Source of the DNA: CAZYJR01 sp964647905
GTDB lineage: Bacteria > Desulfobacterota > DSM-4660 > Desulfatiglandales > HGW-15
NCBI GenBank assembly: GCA_964647905.1
Contig: CAZYJR010000020.1
Location: forward strand, 3,389 to 67,388
Reading direction: 5' to 3'
DNA: 64,000 nt
A program made the translations under genes and the position numbers. The notes beneath the pieces are model-generated. The model did no database searches and was not told where the DNA came from. It worked only from the letters and a program-made list of their open reading frames with translations. This document shows positions 9,209 through 17,949 of this stretch, piece after piece (position 1 is the stretch's first letter; each line of letters starts with the position of its first letter).

Positions 9209-9970
9209 TCAGGCCTCCTTTGATGCGCTCTGCCGCTTCAACAACTGCCTTTCGATTACGCTGAGAAAGTCCGAGGAAAAGGTCTCCATCTCGGATTCGA
9301 ACATCGCCGCCTTGTGGCTGAAGTGATTGAAGGCGACCACGGCCGGGATCGCCGCGGCCAGGCCTGCGGCCGTGGCGATCAAGGCCTCGGAGATTCCCGG
9401 GGCTACAACTGCCAGGCTGGCCGAGCCCCGCAGCCCTATGCCGCTAAAAGACTCCATTATCCCCCACACTGTCCCGAAAAGACCTATGAAGGGGGCGGTG
9501 TTCCCGGTGGTGGCCAAAAACGATGATGCCTTTCCCAGCCGGTTGCTCTGCTCGGTGGCCGACCTCCTGAGAGCCCTTTCCACCTGGCTGAGGACCGTCT
9601 CCACGCCCGCGGTGTTCACAGATCCGGGGTTGTTCAACTTGCGGGTTCTCCGGAACTCGGCATACCCGGAGCGAAAAAGCTGGGCCAGAGGGCTGCAGCC
9701 AAGCTCGGCGGATTCGTTGAGCAGGGTCGCGAACTCTGTCCCTTCCCAGAACCTCTCCAGGAAGTACGCGGACTCCGCCTTTGCCTTGCGGTAAAGACGC
9801 CACTTCATGAATATGATCGCCCAGGTGGCTATGGAAAAGACCAGGAGGATCAGCATGACGAACTTCACCACGGGACCCGCACCGGCCACCATGTGAATGA
9901 TGTCTCCTCCGAAGCCCGTACCCACGGCGCCCGGGGAGAACAAGATGGGTTGGAGCTCAATGAGTGTCAT
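9209..9970 (-). CDS. tolQ: TolQ (ExbB/MotA family proton channel)
   Basis: A 253-residue inner-membrane protein and the first gene of the Tol-Pal operon. It has three hydrophobic helices, near residues 25-50 (VKFVMLILLVFSIATWAIIF), 140-165 and 180-200. The conserved MotA/ExbB core reads TTGNTAPFIGLFGTVWGIME and GISEALIATAAGLAAAIPAV. With TolR it forms the stator-like complex that uses the proton gradient. ATG 9970 is preceded by AGGAGA; the longer frame to 10066 has a basic, non-family N-terminus and no ribosome-binding site. Confidence 0.96.
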   Translation of the reverse strand: MTLIELQPILFSPGAVGTGFGGDIIHMVAGAGPVVKFVMLILLVFSIATWAIIFMKWRLYRKAKAESAYFLERFWEGTEFATLLNESAELGCSPLAQLFRSGYAEFRRTRKLNNPGSVNTAGVETVLSQVERALRRSATEQSNRLGKASSFLATTGNTAPFIGLFGTVWGIMESFSGIGLRGSASLAVVAPGISEALIATAAGLAAAIPAVVAFNHFSHKAAMFESEMETFSSDFLSVIERQLLKRQSASKEA

Positions 9971-10158
9971 GTTTCTCCTGAGATGTCGCCTCGGCCGTGC
10001 TCGATCCGCAGGCCTCGGCTTGGTATTTTCCCGCCCGCCACTGGAACGCGGTGGAATCTGACTCAAACATTTCTATAATCCCGGTTGCCGGCATGCAAGT
10101 ACAATTTGGGTGTCGGGTGTCGGGGCGGGCAAGAGAGCTGTTCACCGTTCACGTGGTC

Positions 10159-10674
10159 TCATGAGCCGGCCCGGGTTTTCCCTTGGAGGCCGAAGCGCCT
10201 GACCAGGAATTCCGCCAGACCGCGGGTGTCGCCCGGGGAGAAGACAGGGCCTGACCAGTCCACCGGGTCGTCTGTGATCATGGCGATAAGGCGCCGGTCT
10301 CCCGGGCAGAAAGGGCGTTCGGAGACAGCCGCCCTGAAGACCTCCATCTTTGGTATGGGGGCGTTCTTGTATCCCTCGGCCAGGACCAGGGCCACTCCCG
10401 GGAGCATCAGGGCCAGCTCCCTAGGGTCGTGGTCGTAATCCACGTCGCGGATCAACCCGATCGCCGCCGGGGAGGATATGATCGTGCCGGCGGCTCCGGC
10501 CCGGCGATGGACCCAGGAGTCCTTCCCGGGCGTGTCCATGTCAAAGCTGTGTTCGTGATGCTTGACCGTGCCCACTACCAAGCCCATGGCCTTCAGCGCC
10601 GGTATCAGTCTTGCGATCAAAGTGGTCTTGCCCGCTCCCGAAAACCCGGCCACCGATACCACGGGCGGGCTCAT
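10159..10674 (-). CDS. mobB: MobB, molybdopterin-guanine dinucleotide biosynthesis GTPase
   Basis: A 171-residue protein starting VVSVAGFSGAGKTTLIARLI, with the Walker A motif SGAGKTT. Then come GTVKHHEHSFDMDTPGKDSW, the classic MobB signature, and LVLAEGYKNAPIPKMEVFR. MobB binds GTP and assists the attachment of GMP to molybdopterin for bis-MGD enzymes such as formate dehydrogenases. The ATG at 10674 gives a 13-base gap from the preceding ModE-type gene and a GCAGGGG site. It is the last gene of the molybdenum-cofactor operon. Confidence 0.93.
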   Translation of the reverse strand: MSPPVVSVAGFSGAGKTTLIARLIPALKAMGLVVGTVKHHEHSFDMDTPGKDSWVHRRAGAAGTIISSPAAIGLIRDVDYDHDPRELALMLPGVALVLAEGYKNAPIPKMEVFRAAVSERPFCPGDRRLIAMITDDPVDWSGPVFSPGDTRGLAEFLVRRFGLQGKTRAGS

Positions 10675-10687
10675 CCCCTGCTCTGGT

Positions 10688-11017
10688 TCACTCGAATATC
10701 TCACGGAATATCTCGTCATCTGCTTTTAGGCATCTATCCTTCAAAAGTGTGTATTTCCTGAGGAGTTCCTTGCCTGCCTCGGTCACCTGAGAGCCGCGCC
10801 TGCCGTCCGGATGTACCAGGCGGGTTTCCAGATGGCTCTCCGTGGCCTTTATCTTGCTCCAGACCGCCTTGTAAGACATCCTGAGAAGCTTCGCCGTCTT
10901 ATTAATGGATCCGGTCTTGTCGATGGTCTCCAGGATTTTCATCCTGCCCTCACCCATTACCATTTGACCCTTTTTATTGACTATCCATTGCCTGGAACGG
11001 AGTCTTAATTCAGTCAT
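10688..11017 (-). CDS. ModE-type winged-helix regulator (DNA-binding domain only)
   Basis: A 109-residue protein containing the LysR/ModE-like winged helix: RMKILETIDKTGSINKTAKL, LLRMSYKAVWSKIKATE and RRGSQVTEAGKELL. Full ModE adds two molybdate-binding MOP domains; these are absent, so the protein is a stand-alone ModE N-terminal domain. That short form is common in anaerobes. It lies between moeA-PBP and mobB, so control of molybdenum-related genes is likely, but how it senses molybdate or tungstate is not evident from the sequence. Confidence 0.85.
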   Translation of the reverse strand: MTELRLRSRQWIVNKKGQMVMGEGRMKILETIDKTGSINKTAKLLRMSYKAVWSKIKATESHLETRLVHPDGRRGSQVTEAGKELLRKYTLLKDRCLKADDEIFREIFE

Positions 11018-11051
11018 GTCCGGCCTCCCCGGGTGGCCCCGTGCGCCTGGT

Positions 11052-12986
11052 CTAAGATATTTCCGCGCATACCTCTCCGCTCCTGGAGGGGTCGTAACCT
11101 CCCAGTTCCTTTACCCGCTTGCGGAAACCCTCGGAGCGGATGGTCTCCAGCATGACCCCCAAGTTGGGCTCGTCCAGCCCGGAGGAAGGCACCACGAGCT
11201 GGTATTGCTCCCGGACCACCGGGATGAAGTCTAGATCCAAGGCCCTGGCTGCAGCCAATATGCCCATGCCGCAGTCGGCCGCTCCGGAGAGGACATCCAC
11301 GGCCACCGCCATGTGCGTGAATTCCTCATGATCGTAGCCCCGGATCCGCTCGGGCCTCATCCCGCAAAGTGCCAGGCGATGATCCAGGAGCACCCGGGTG
11401 CCGGAACCGGCCTGCCTGTTCACGAAGGTTACCTCGTTTTCCGCCAGGTCCTCCAGGCCGCGAATACCCTTGGGGTTGCCCTTGGGGACCATGAGGCCCT
11501 GTTCCCTCTCCACCAGGTGGAAGAGGGTGACCGGCTGGCTCTTGAGGTAGCGCTTGACATAGGGGATGTTGTACTCCCCTGTCTCCGGATCCAGGAGGTG
11601 GGTCCCGGCCGCGTGGCAGTTCCCTTTCCTGACCGCCATGAGCCCCCCCAGACTCCCCACGTTTCCGGACGAGACCCTCAGATCGTGCCCCCTCTCTCGG
11701 ATCTCGTCGGCCAGCAGGTCTAGGGTTATATCATGGCTTCCAATTATGATGATCGTCTTGTCCAGGTCTTCCTCGCTCACCAAGAGCTCTGCTTCCCCCT
11801 CCTCATCCTGGCCCACGCCTTCCGAGAGGGCGGGTATCCGAAGGATTCCTTCGGCCCTGGTCATGGTGGTTATGGATCCGGCGGCCCGCGGGAGTGGAGT
11901 GGCGACGCACCGGCCGCTTATCCTGCCTATGTTGACCCTGACGAACTCCTCTATTCCCGGCTTTGACGGGATGTCCCGTGAAGGGCGCACCCTGACCGTG
12001 TCGGGCCGGGGAGCGGGAAGCCCCTGGAGGGCGAAGAGGAGGGGGCGGACGAACTGCTCGAAGGAGAGCGCGGCTGATACCGTGTAGCCGGGATTCCCCA
12101 CCACCGGGGTCCCCCTTATATCGCCCAGTATGGTGGGCTTGCCGGGCATCATGGCCACCCCGTGAACCATTATCTCGCCCAAATCGCTTATCACCTTGGC
12201 GGTGTAATCCTTGCTGCCAGCAGAGGAACCGGCGTTCACCACTACCACGTCCGCCCCGGAAGCCAGCGCCCTCTCCACGGCCTCTCGTATGGCCGGCTCA
12301 TCGTCCGGGATGATCTCATGGACCGCGGCCGTTCCTCCGCATTCCTCCACCATGGCCGAGAGGGTGACGGAGTTGTACTCCAGTATCTTTCCCGGCGCGA
12401 GCCGGGGGGCGTCCTGCAGACCCCTGTGGGAGACAAGCTCCGAGCCAGTGGGGAGGATGGCAACCAAAGGTCTTTTCCACACCCGCAGGTCAAAGACGCC
12501 GGCGGATATGAGGGCCCCCATGTCCGAGGGGCGGATGCGGTGATTCCGGGGGAGCAGGAGTTGGGTGGCTACTATGTCCTCGCCCACTTTGCGCACGTTC
12601 TGCCAAGGGTGCGCGGGCGCGCGGATCTCCAGGTGCTCGCCGTCCACCTGGTGGAGCTTTTCCACCATGATCACGGCGTCGAAGCCCTCCGGCAGGATCT
12701 GCCCGGTGTTTATCCAGACCGCGTCTTTGCCTGTCTCCAGGATGCGGGGCCTTCTCTCCGTTGTCCCGTAGGTCTCTTGCGCCCTGACAGCCACCCCGTC
12801 CATGGCGGCGGAATGGTAGTTCGGAGATGAGAGCCCGGCAAAGACGGTCTCAGCCGTGACCCGGCCGAGGGCCTTTTCCACGGGCACGGATTCCCCGGTG
12901 TTGAGGCTCGTGGTACCGAAACGCCCCAGAAAGAGTTCCCTGGCCTCCCGGAGCGGCTTCATGGCCAGATATACGTTTCTTTTCAA
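11052..12986 (-). CDS. MoeA fused to a C-terminal PBP-like domain
   Basis: A 644-residue fusion. Residues 1-~410 are a MoeA molybdopterin molybdenumtransferase: NYHSAAMDGVAVRAQ at the N-terminal part, and VVNAGSSAGSKDYTAKVI with GKPTILGDIRGTPVVGNPGY in the MogA-like domain. Residues ~425-640 form a periplasmic-binding-protein-like domain (SHDITLDLLADEI, SVGSLGGL-type loop, NRQAGSGTRVLLD) of the PF12727 type. It has no signal peptide, so the domain is cytoplasmic and may bind molybdate, tungstate or a cofactor intermediate. The gene overlaps the end of the upstream moeA by 4 bases. The usual inference is a metal-insertion step separate from that of the neighbouring MoeA. Confidence 0.93.
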   Translation of the reverse strand: MKRNVYLAMKPLREARELFLGRFGTTSLNTGESVPVEKALGRVTAETVFAGLSSPNYHSAAMDGVAVRAQETYGTTERRPRILETGKDAVWINTGQILPEGFDAVIMVEKLHQVDGEHLEIRAPAHPWQNVRKVGEDIVATQLLLPRNHRIRPSDMGALISAGVFDLRVWKRPLVAILPTGSELVSHRGLQDAPRLAPGKILEYNSVTLSAMVEECGGTAAVHEIIPDDEPAIREAVERALASGADVVVVNAGSSAGSKDYTAKVISDLGEIMVHGVAMMPGKPTILGDIRGTPVVGNPGYTVSAALSFEQFVRPLLFALQGLPAPRPDTVRVRPSRDIPSKPGIEEFVRVNIGRISGRCVATPLPRAAGSITTMTRAEGILRIPALSEGVGQDEEGEAELLVSEEDLDKTIIIIGSHDITLDLLADEIRERGHDLRVSSGNVGSLGGLMAVRKGNCHAAGTHLLDPETGEYNIPYVKRYLKSQPVTLFHLVEREQGLMVPKGNPKGIRGLEDLAENEVTFVNRQAGSGTRVLLDHRLALCGMRPERIRGYDHEEFTHMAVAVDVLSGAADCGMGILAAARALDLDFIPVVREQYQLVVPSSGLDEPNLGVMLETIRSEGFRKRVKELGGYDPSRSGEVCAEIS

Positions 12987-14287
12987 TCGCGATCTCCTGC
13001 TGCCGCCTTCCTCACCCCGCCGCGGAGGGCGCCCATTACATGGAAAGGCATCACCTCCACCACGGAGCCCTGGTAGAGCCCCTCGGTGAATCGGTCCACG
13101 CGCACCAGGCCGTCCGCCTCCACCAGTGGGGATATGAGGCCGGACTTACCGAACAGGGGCTCCGCAACCAGCCGCCTCTCAACGCTTATCAATCTCACCC
13201 TGATGAAGTCGTCCCTGCCCTGGGCGGACTCGATGTTGCGGGCCAGTTCGGCCTCAACCCCTGGTATGCGGGGGGACGGCCAGTGCGCTTCACCGGCCAG
13301 CCGTCTTATGAAGGGGGAGAGAAGCACCTCGGCGACCACCAAGGCCGAGGCTGCGTGACCGGGCAGACCCCAGACCGTCTTGGCTCCCATGCGGGCGAAG
13401 ATCGTCGGCTTCCCCGGGCTTATGGAGACGCCGTGGGCCAGGATCTCCATGCCGGGAAAAGACTCCATCACCTGGACGGTCATGTCCCTGGTCCCCACCG
13501 AGCTCCCGCCCGAGATCCACAGAGAATCGGCCTTTTGGAGTCCCAGTTCCGCCTTCTCCCTCAAACTCTCGAACCGGTCCGGGGCCAGACCCAGCACCAC
13601 GGGCACCGCGCCCAGGGATCGACAGAATGCGGCCAGGGTATGGCTGTTCACGTCCCTTACCTCTCCCGGCCCCGGGGCTCGTTCCACCGGGACCACCTCG
13701 TCCCCGGTGGAGAGGACGGCCACCCTGGGCCGCCTGACCGCTGCGACTTCGGTCAAGCCGAGGCCGGCCAGGACTCCCACGTCCTGGGGCCTCAGCAGAG
13801 AGCCCCGGGTGAGCACCGTTTCGCCCCTCCTCACGTCGTCGTCGGGCTGGATAACGTTTTCCAGCGGGGAGACCGCACGGGCCACCTCAATGGTGCGCTG
13901 GTCAAGGCAGTGGCAATACTCTATCATGACCACGGCATCGGCGCCCGGAGGCAGCATTCCGCCGGTGGCGATCCTGACGGCCTGCCCCGCACCCACCTCC
14001 ACTTCAGGGACGCGGCCCATGGAGACCTCTCCCGTGATCTCCAACAATGCAGGCAGGCTCTCTGTGGCCCCGAAGGTATCCTTGGCCCTGACCGCGAAAC
14101 CGTCCATGGCTGAACGGCGGAAACCGGGCAGATCCTCCCCGGCCCCCACGTCGCGGGCCAGGGTGCGGCCGTAGGCCGTATCCAAGGGAACGGCCTCTTG
14201 GTCCAGGACCTGGAGATCTTCCATGATCGCGATTAGTTCCTCTATGGTCTTGAGGCGGAAGAACAAGCCCCCTCCTTGGAAATCCAC
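12983..14287 (-). CDS. moeA: MoeA, molybdopterin molybdenumtransferase
   Basis: A 434-residue MoeA that inserts molybdate (or tungstate) into adenylylated molybdopterin. Motifs are GFRRSAMDGFAVRAKD, GGMLPPGADAVVMIEYC, VLSTGDEVV, WISGGSSVGTRD and GKPTIFARMGAKTVWGLPGH. It heads the minus-strand operon moeA / moeA-PBP / modE-like / mobB. The start is uncertain: GTG 14287 follows an AGGAG site, but a TTG at about 14266 follows AAGGAGGGGG. Both give a complete domain. The gene diverges from the unknown gene at 14452. Confidence 0.94.
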   Translation of the reverse strand: MDFQGGGLFFRLKTIEELIAIMEDLQVLDQEAVPLDTAYGRTLARDVGAGEDLPGFRRSAMDGFAVRAKDTFGATESLPALLEITGEVSMGRVPEVEVGAGQAVRIATGGMLPPGADAVVMIEYCHCLDQRTIEVARAVSPLENVIQPDDDVRRGETVLTRGSLLRPQDVGVLAGLGLTEVAAVRRPRVAVLSTGDEVVPVERAPGPGEVRDVNSHTLAAFCRSLGAVPVVLGLAPDRFESLREKAELGLQKADSLWISGGSSVGTRDMTVQVMESFPGMEILAHGVSISPGKPTIFARMGAKTVWGLPGHAASALVVAEVLLSPFIRRLAGEAHWPSPRIPGVEAELARNIESAQGRDDFIRVRLISVERRLVAEPLFGKSGLISPLVEADGLVRVDRFTEGLYQGSVVEVMPFHVMGALRGGVRKAAAGDRD

Positions 14288-14451
14288 TACGCTCCTCTTG
14301 CGTTATGTCAAGCATGATACAATAATCGGGCCGGAAATCAATCCTCTTCTGGGGCACCGCTGTGAATCGCTCCGGAGGATTTGGTGTGTAAAAGGAAGCC
14401 CGGAGTGTGATAAGGAAACGCTCATCTCGGTACGAAGGAGGAAGGCGGCTG

Positions 14452-15210
14452 ATGAAGCCCAGAGGTCCTTATATCAAACATATCTACTGGCTCTCAGGGG
14501 AGCGGGAGCAGGCCCTGCGCCGGGACTTGGGCCTTCGCGGGATCAAGGTCCGTTCGGCAAAGGGAGTGGTTTGCACTCCGCTTGACGCCATAACCAAGAT
14601 CGCCAGCGTGGCCCCGGAGGTATGGAGCGAGACCTGCTCCCGCCAGGGCAGTTGGTACCGGGCGTCGGATAAGAACGGCCTCTATCTGGTGGTGAGCTCC
14701 TTTGATCTCGAGGGGTATGAGGAGTGGAAGGCCGGCACCATAACCAGGTCTGATTTCACTCCGCCCAGGTATGCCTCCCCCGAGGAGGTGGAGGCCATGG
14801 CCTCGGATCCCGAACTGGCCTCCGCTGTGCCGGACGATTGGTCCAGGGCGGGAGAGACCGAGCGCCGCATCCAGTTGAGATGGGCGAGGAGATTGGACCC
14901 AGGGGCACCGGACTTTGATGTCCTTCACCGGATTCACACCGCCAATCATATCAATTTCATCAAACCCCGCCTGTTAGTGAAGGGGGAAGACGGGACCGTG
15001 ATACCATACTCCATAGCGGGGAGCGCCCATCTTTGCTCCTGCTGCCTGGAACTCTTTCAGGTCTTGGGGGCCTTTTACCCCAGGAAGCTGGTGGCGCCGT
15101 GCCCGGGTGCGGTGACATTCGCCAGGCTCACCCCTGACGCCTATCTCCTGGCCGAGTCGGCGAGCGGAGAAGTATCCGGCGAATTGAATCGGGAAAGGCC
15201 TCCGGCATGA
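14452..15210 (+). CDS. Conserved-looking protein of unknown function, coupled to an SBF transporter
   Basis: A 252-residue soluble protein that I do not recognise. The ATG at 14452 follows GGAGGAAGG. There is no signal peptide or transmembrane helix. Visible landmarks are a basic N-terminus (MKPRGPYIKHIYWLSG) and a Cys-rich segment HLCSCCLELFQVLGAFYPRK with a following APCPGA, which could bind metal. A His/Asn-rich patch (LHRIHTANHINFIKPRLL) precedes them. The stop overlaps the start of the downstream transporter by 4 bases (ATGA), so the two are translationally coupled and probably act together. Codon use matches the neighbours. Confidence 0.8.
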   Translation: MKPRGPYIKHIYWLSGEREQALRRDLGLRGIKVRSAKGVVCTPLDAITKIASVAPEVWSETCSRQGSWYRASDKNGLYLVVSSFDLEGYEEWKAGTITRSDFTPPRYASPEEVEAMASDPELASAVPDDWSRAGETERRIQLRWARRLDPGAPDFDVLHRIHTANHINFIKPRLLVKGEDGTVIPYSIAGSAHLCSCCLELFQVLGAFYPRKLVAPCPGAVTFARLTPDAYLLAESASGEVSGELNRERPPA

Positions 15211-16130
15211 TTCGGCTCAATGACCTGATTCTCCTCCTGGTGCTCTTTTCCTCCATGCTCTGTGGGATACTGGCACCGGAGTTCGGGGCCTTGTTCCAGC
15301 CCTATCCCCTGTACCTGATGATGCTCCTGCTGTTCACCAGCCTCTTGCCCATCAGGATGGACGCCGTATGGGTGGCCGTACGCGGCGGCTGGGGCGGGAT
15401 AGCCCTATTGGCCGCCTGCAAGGTTGTAATACTCCCGGTGGCGGTCTTTTGTGCGGCGCGTTTCCTTTTCCCGGACTATGCAGTGGCCGCCCTCCTGCTC
15501 ACCGGGATCTCCACCGGTGTGGTGGCCCCTTTCATCTCAAACCTGGTGGGCGGGAACAGCGCCCTGGTCCTGGTGATGGTGGTGGTCACCTCCCCCCTGG
15601 TCCCCTTCACCCTGCCGCTCCTCGTAAAGATCCTCTCAGAGCAGGCCATGACCATTCCTCTGTGGGCGATGATAAGGATGCTCGCCTTGGTCGTATTCGT
15701 GCCCGTGGCGGCGGTGGAGGCGTTTAGGCGCATCGCGCCCGGCCTGCTGGCGGCCGTTGACAGGAGGCGCTTTCCCATCTCCCTGGCGGTTTTCGCCATG
15801 ATAAACCTGGCGGTCTTTTCCAAGTACTCCGCCTTCTTCCACCAAAGACCCGGCACCATATTGGTGGCTGCGGGCGTTGTCGTAGTGCTGGGGGTGATCT
15901 ATATCCTCAGCGGGCTCGCACTGTTCAGGAACAGGCCGGTCAAGGATCGCCTGGCGGCGGCCGTCAGCATGGGCAACATGAACAATATCCTGGTAGTCGT
16001 GTTCGCCTCCAAATTCTTCTCTCCCCTGGAGCCGACCTTGGCGGCCATGTATATGATCCCTTTCTTCGGTCTTATACTGCCCCTGAGGGTCTTCAAGCGG
16101 TGGAAGGAGGCGGGAGAAGCCCCCGGCTGA
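15207..16130 (+). CDS. Bile acid:sodium symporter (SBF/BASS) family membrane protein
   Basis: A 307-residue protein composed almost entirely of hydrophobic helices (nine or ten). The order of segments matches SBF/BASS-type transporters: a first half ending LLTGISTGVVAPFISNLVGG and a second half with AAAVSMGNMNNILVVVFASK. That second stretch corresponds to the conserved crossing region near the substrate site. Relatives import organic anions with sodium; the substrate cannot be read from sequence. It overlaps the preceding unknown gene by 4 bases. Confidence 0.75.
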   Translation: MIRLNDLILLLVLFSSMLCGILAPEFGALFQPYPLYLMMLLLFTSLLPIRMDAVWVAVRGGWGGIALLAACKVVILPVAVFCAARFLFPDYAVAALLLTGISTGVVAPFISNLVGGNSALVLVMVVVTSPLVPFTLPLLVKILSEQAMTIPLWAMIRMLALVVFVPVAAVEAFRRIAPGLLAAVDRRRFPISLAVFAMINLAVFSKYSAFFHQRPGTILVAAGVVVVLGVIYILSGLALFRNRPVKDRLAAAVSMGNMNNILVVVFASKFFSPLEPTLAAMYMIPFFGLILPLRVFKRWKEAGEAPG

Positions 16131-16267
16131 GGCCCTTTTCCCTTTACACGTGCCCGGGCTGCAATCTATAAGATTGCCCGAACCTGAAATGAACGGCCAT
16201 TCACTTTCCGGACCCCGGAGAGGATAAGCGGTGCCGGCGGCCGAGAACAGGGAAGAGAGGTGAAGAC

Positions 16268-17515
16268 ATGAAGGAAGTAGTGATAGCATCCGCATGCCGG
16301 ACGCCCATAGGGGCTTTCGGAGGTTCGCTGAGAGAGGTCAACGCTGCGGAGCTGGCGGCGGTGACAATGAAGGAGGCCCTGGCTCGGGCCGGCATCCGGC
16401 CCGAGCAGGTCGACGATGTCAGATACGGCTGTTGCCTGGAGCCTGCGGACGCCCTGAACGTGGCCCGTGTGGGCTGGCTCTTGGCCGGTTTCCCGGACAG
16501 TGTGACCGCGGTCACCATCAACCGGGTCTGCACCTCGGCCATGGAGGGGGTGATCTCCGGGATGGCCATGATACAGTCCGGGCTGGCAGAGGTGATCCTG
16601 GCCGGGGGTACGGAGCACATGTCCGGCGTGCCCTACTCTGTGCCGGGGGCCCGCTGGGGATGCCGGCTTCAGGACCAGAGCTTCGTGGACACCATGATCC
16701 ATGCCCTCCACTGCGGATCACACCTCCTCCCGCACCCCGAGGAAGGACCGGTAAAGGAGGGAAAGCCCTTGGAGCTCTTCAAGGGAAAGCCCTACATCAT
16801 GGGGCACACAGCGGAGTTCGTGGCCCAGCTCCACGGGATCAGCAGGGAGGAGATGGACGAAGTGGCCCTGAGGAGCCATAACAATGCGGAACGGGCCACC
16901 CGGGACGGGGACTTCCAGGAGGAGATGGTTCCGGTGGAAGTCCCGCGGAGGAAGAAGGGGCCCCTGATATTCGACAAGGACGAGCACTTCAGGCCGGGGC
17001 TTACCATGGATGACCTGAGGAAGCTGCCCCCGGCGTTCGTACCCGGAATCGGGAAGGTCACCGCGGGCAACTCCTCAGGGATCAATGACGGCTCCGCGGG
17101 CATGGTGGTCATGTCCGCGGAAAAGGCAGAGGAGCTGGGTGTCCGCCCCCTGGCAAGGATTCGTGGCGTCGGTCGCGGGGCCTGCCACCCGTCCGTAATG
17201 GGGCTGAGCCCCGTGCCTGCGGTAAGAGACCTCCTGGAGAGATCCGGCCTTGGAATAGGGGATTTCGAGCTCGTGGAGATCAACGAGGCCTTCGCCGCCC
17301 AGTACATCGGATGCGAGCGGGAGCTTGGTCTGAAAAGAGAGAGAACCAATGTGAACGGATCGGGAATAGGGCTGGGGCACCCGGTGGGCTGCACAGGGGT
17401 GAGGATCATGGTGACCCTGATCCATGCCATGCGGGAGAAGGGAAAGGGCTTGGGCCTTGCCACCCTGTGCGGCGGGGGCGGGGTCTCCATGGCCTGTGCC
17501 CTGGAAATGCTCTAG
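16268..17515 (+). CDS. Thiolase (acetyl-CoA C-acetyltransferase family)
   Basis: A 415-residue thiolase. The nucleophilic cysteine is in NRVCTSAMEGV (residue ~89). The C-terminal catalytic pair is in GSGIGLGHPVGCTG (His) and ATLCGGGGVSMA (Cys). The start ACRTPIGAFGGSL and the motif VEINEAFAAQ are also typical. It joins or cleaves acyl-CoA with acetyl-CoA, in beta-oxidation or acetoacetyl-CoA formation. The ATG is preceded by AGAGGTGAAG. It stands alone between the transporter and a terminator-like hairpin, so its pathway is not shown by neighbours. Confidence 0.93.
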   Translation: MKEVVIASACRTPIGAFGGSLREVNAAELAAVTMKEALARAGIRPEQVDDVRYGCCLEPADALNVARVGWLLAGFPDSVTAVTINRVCTSAMEGVISGMAMIQSGLAEVILAGGTEHMSGVPYSVPGARWGCRLQDQSFVDTMIHALHCGSHLLPHPEEGPVKEGKPLELFKGKPYIMGHTAEFVAQLHGISREEMDEVALRSHNNAERATRDGDFQEEMVPVEVPRRKKGPLIFDKDEHFRPGLTMDDLRKLPPAFVPGIGKVTAGNSSGINDGSAGMVVMSAEKAEELGVRPLARIRGVGRGACHPSVMGLSPVPAVRDLLERSGLGIGDFELVEINEAFAAQYIGCERELGLKRERTNVNGSGIGLGHPVGCTGVRIMVTLIHAMREKGKGLGLATLCGGGGVSMACALEML

Positions 17516-17520
17516 ACCCT

Positions 17521-17568
17521 GCCGGCCTCCCCGGGCTTTTTTCGGTTAAGGAGCTTTCCGGCCCGGGG
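17521..17568 (+). terminator. Probable rho-independent terminator after the thiolase gene
   Basis: Immediately after the thiolase stop, a GC-rich stem (GCCGG against CCGGGC with one bulge) is followed by six T residues (17537-17542). A second, perfect 8-bp inverted repeat, CCCCGGGC at 17529-17536 and GCCCGGGG at 17561-17568, overlaps it. Either structure could end transcription. Confidence 0.5.
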
Positions 17569-17639
17569 ATTCTGTTGTATACTGGTAAAATAACCAGGAC
17601 CGGCTGGATACACTAACGACTATCAGGAGGGAGCAGGCC

Positions 17640-17858
17640 ATGATTAGAAGACTCGTTATATTGCTGGCGCTCGGGTTGTTCCTCGCAGGCTGTGGGACCG
17701 CTGCGGAGCGCTCCGAGTTCTGGAAGCACGAGACCATGTACAAGAACTGGGACCATATGAAATACAGCTGGTCAGGGTATGCCAACCCCACCGAGGAAAC
17801 CCTCGAGAAGTCCCAGGAACAAGAGTGGTGGGGCATCCCGGTACCGGAAGATCAGTAA
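17640..17858 (+). CDS. Small predicted lipoprotein (72 aa)
   Basis: A 72-residue protein with an excellent AGGAGGGAG site and a textbook lipoprotein signal: MIRRLVILLALGLFLAGC, with Cys18 as the lipid anchor. The mature part of about 54 residues is rich in Trp, Tyr and Glu (FWKHETMYKNWDHMKYSWSG) and ends WWGIPVPEDQ. I do not recognise a family, although short lipoproteins of this type recur in deltaproteobacteria. It has its own leader region and converges on the lipase gene. Confidence 0.8.
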   Translation: MIRRLVILLALGLFLAGCGTAAERSEFWKHETMYKNWDHMKYSWSGYANPTEETLEKSQEQEWWGIPVPEDQ

Positions 17859-17876
17859 CCGGCTAATTCATTCCCC

Positions 17877-17910
17877 GGGAGGGGGTCGGCGCCCGTGTCG
17901 GCCCCTTCCC
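17877..17910. terminator. GC-rich hairpin between convergent genes
   Basis: GGGAGGGG (17877-17884) can pair with CCCCTTCCC (17902-17910) with one bulged T, forming a strong stem between the convergent small-lipoprotein and lipase genes. There is no long T run, so a bidirectional terminator is plausible but unproven. Confidence 0.4.
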
Positions 17911-17949
17911 GCAGGGTGAGAGCCCCCTCCGGAGTCGAGGGGTTGACTC

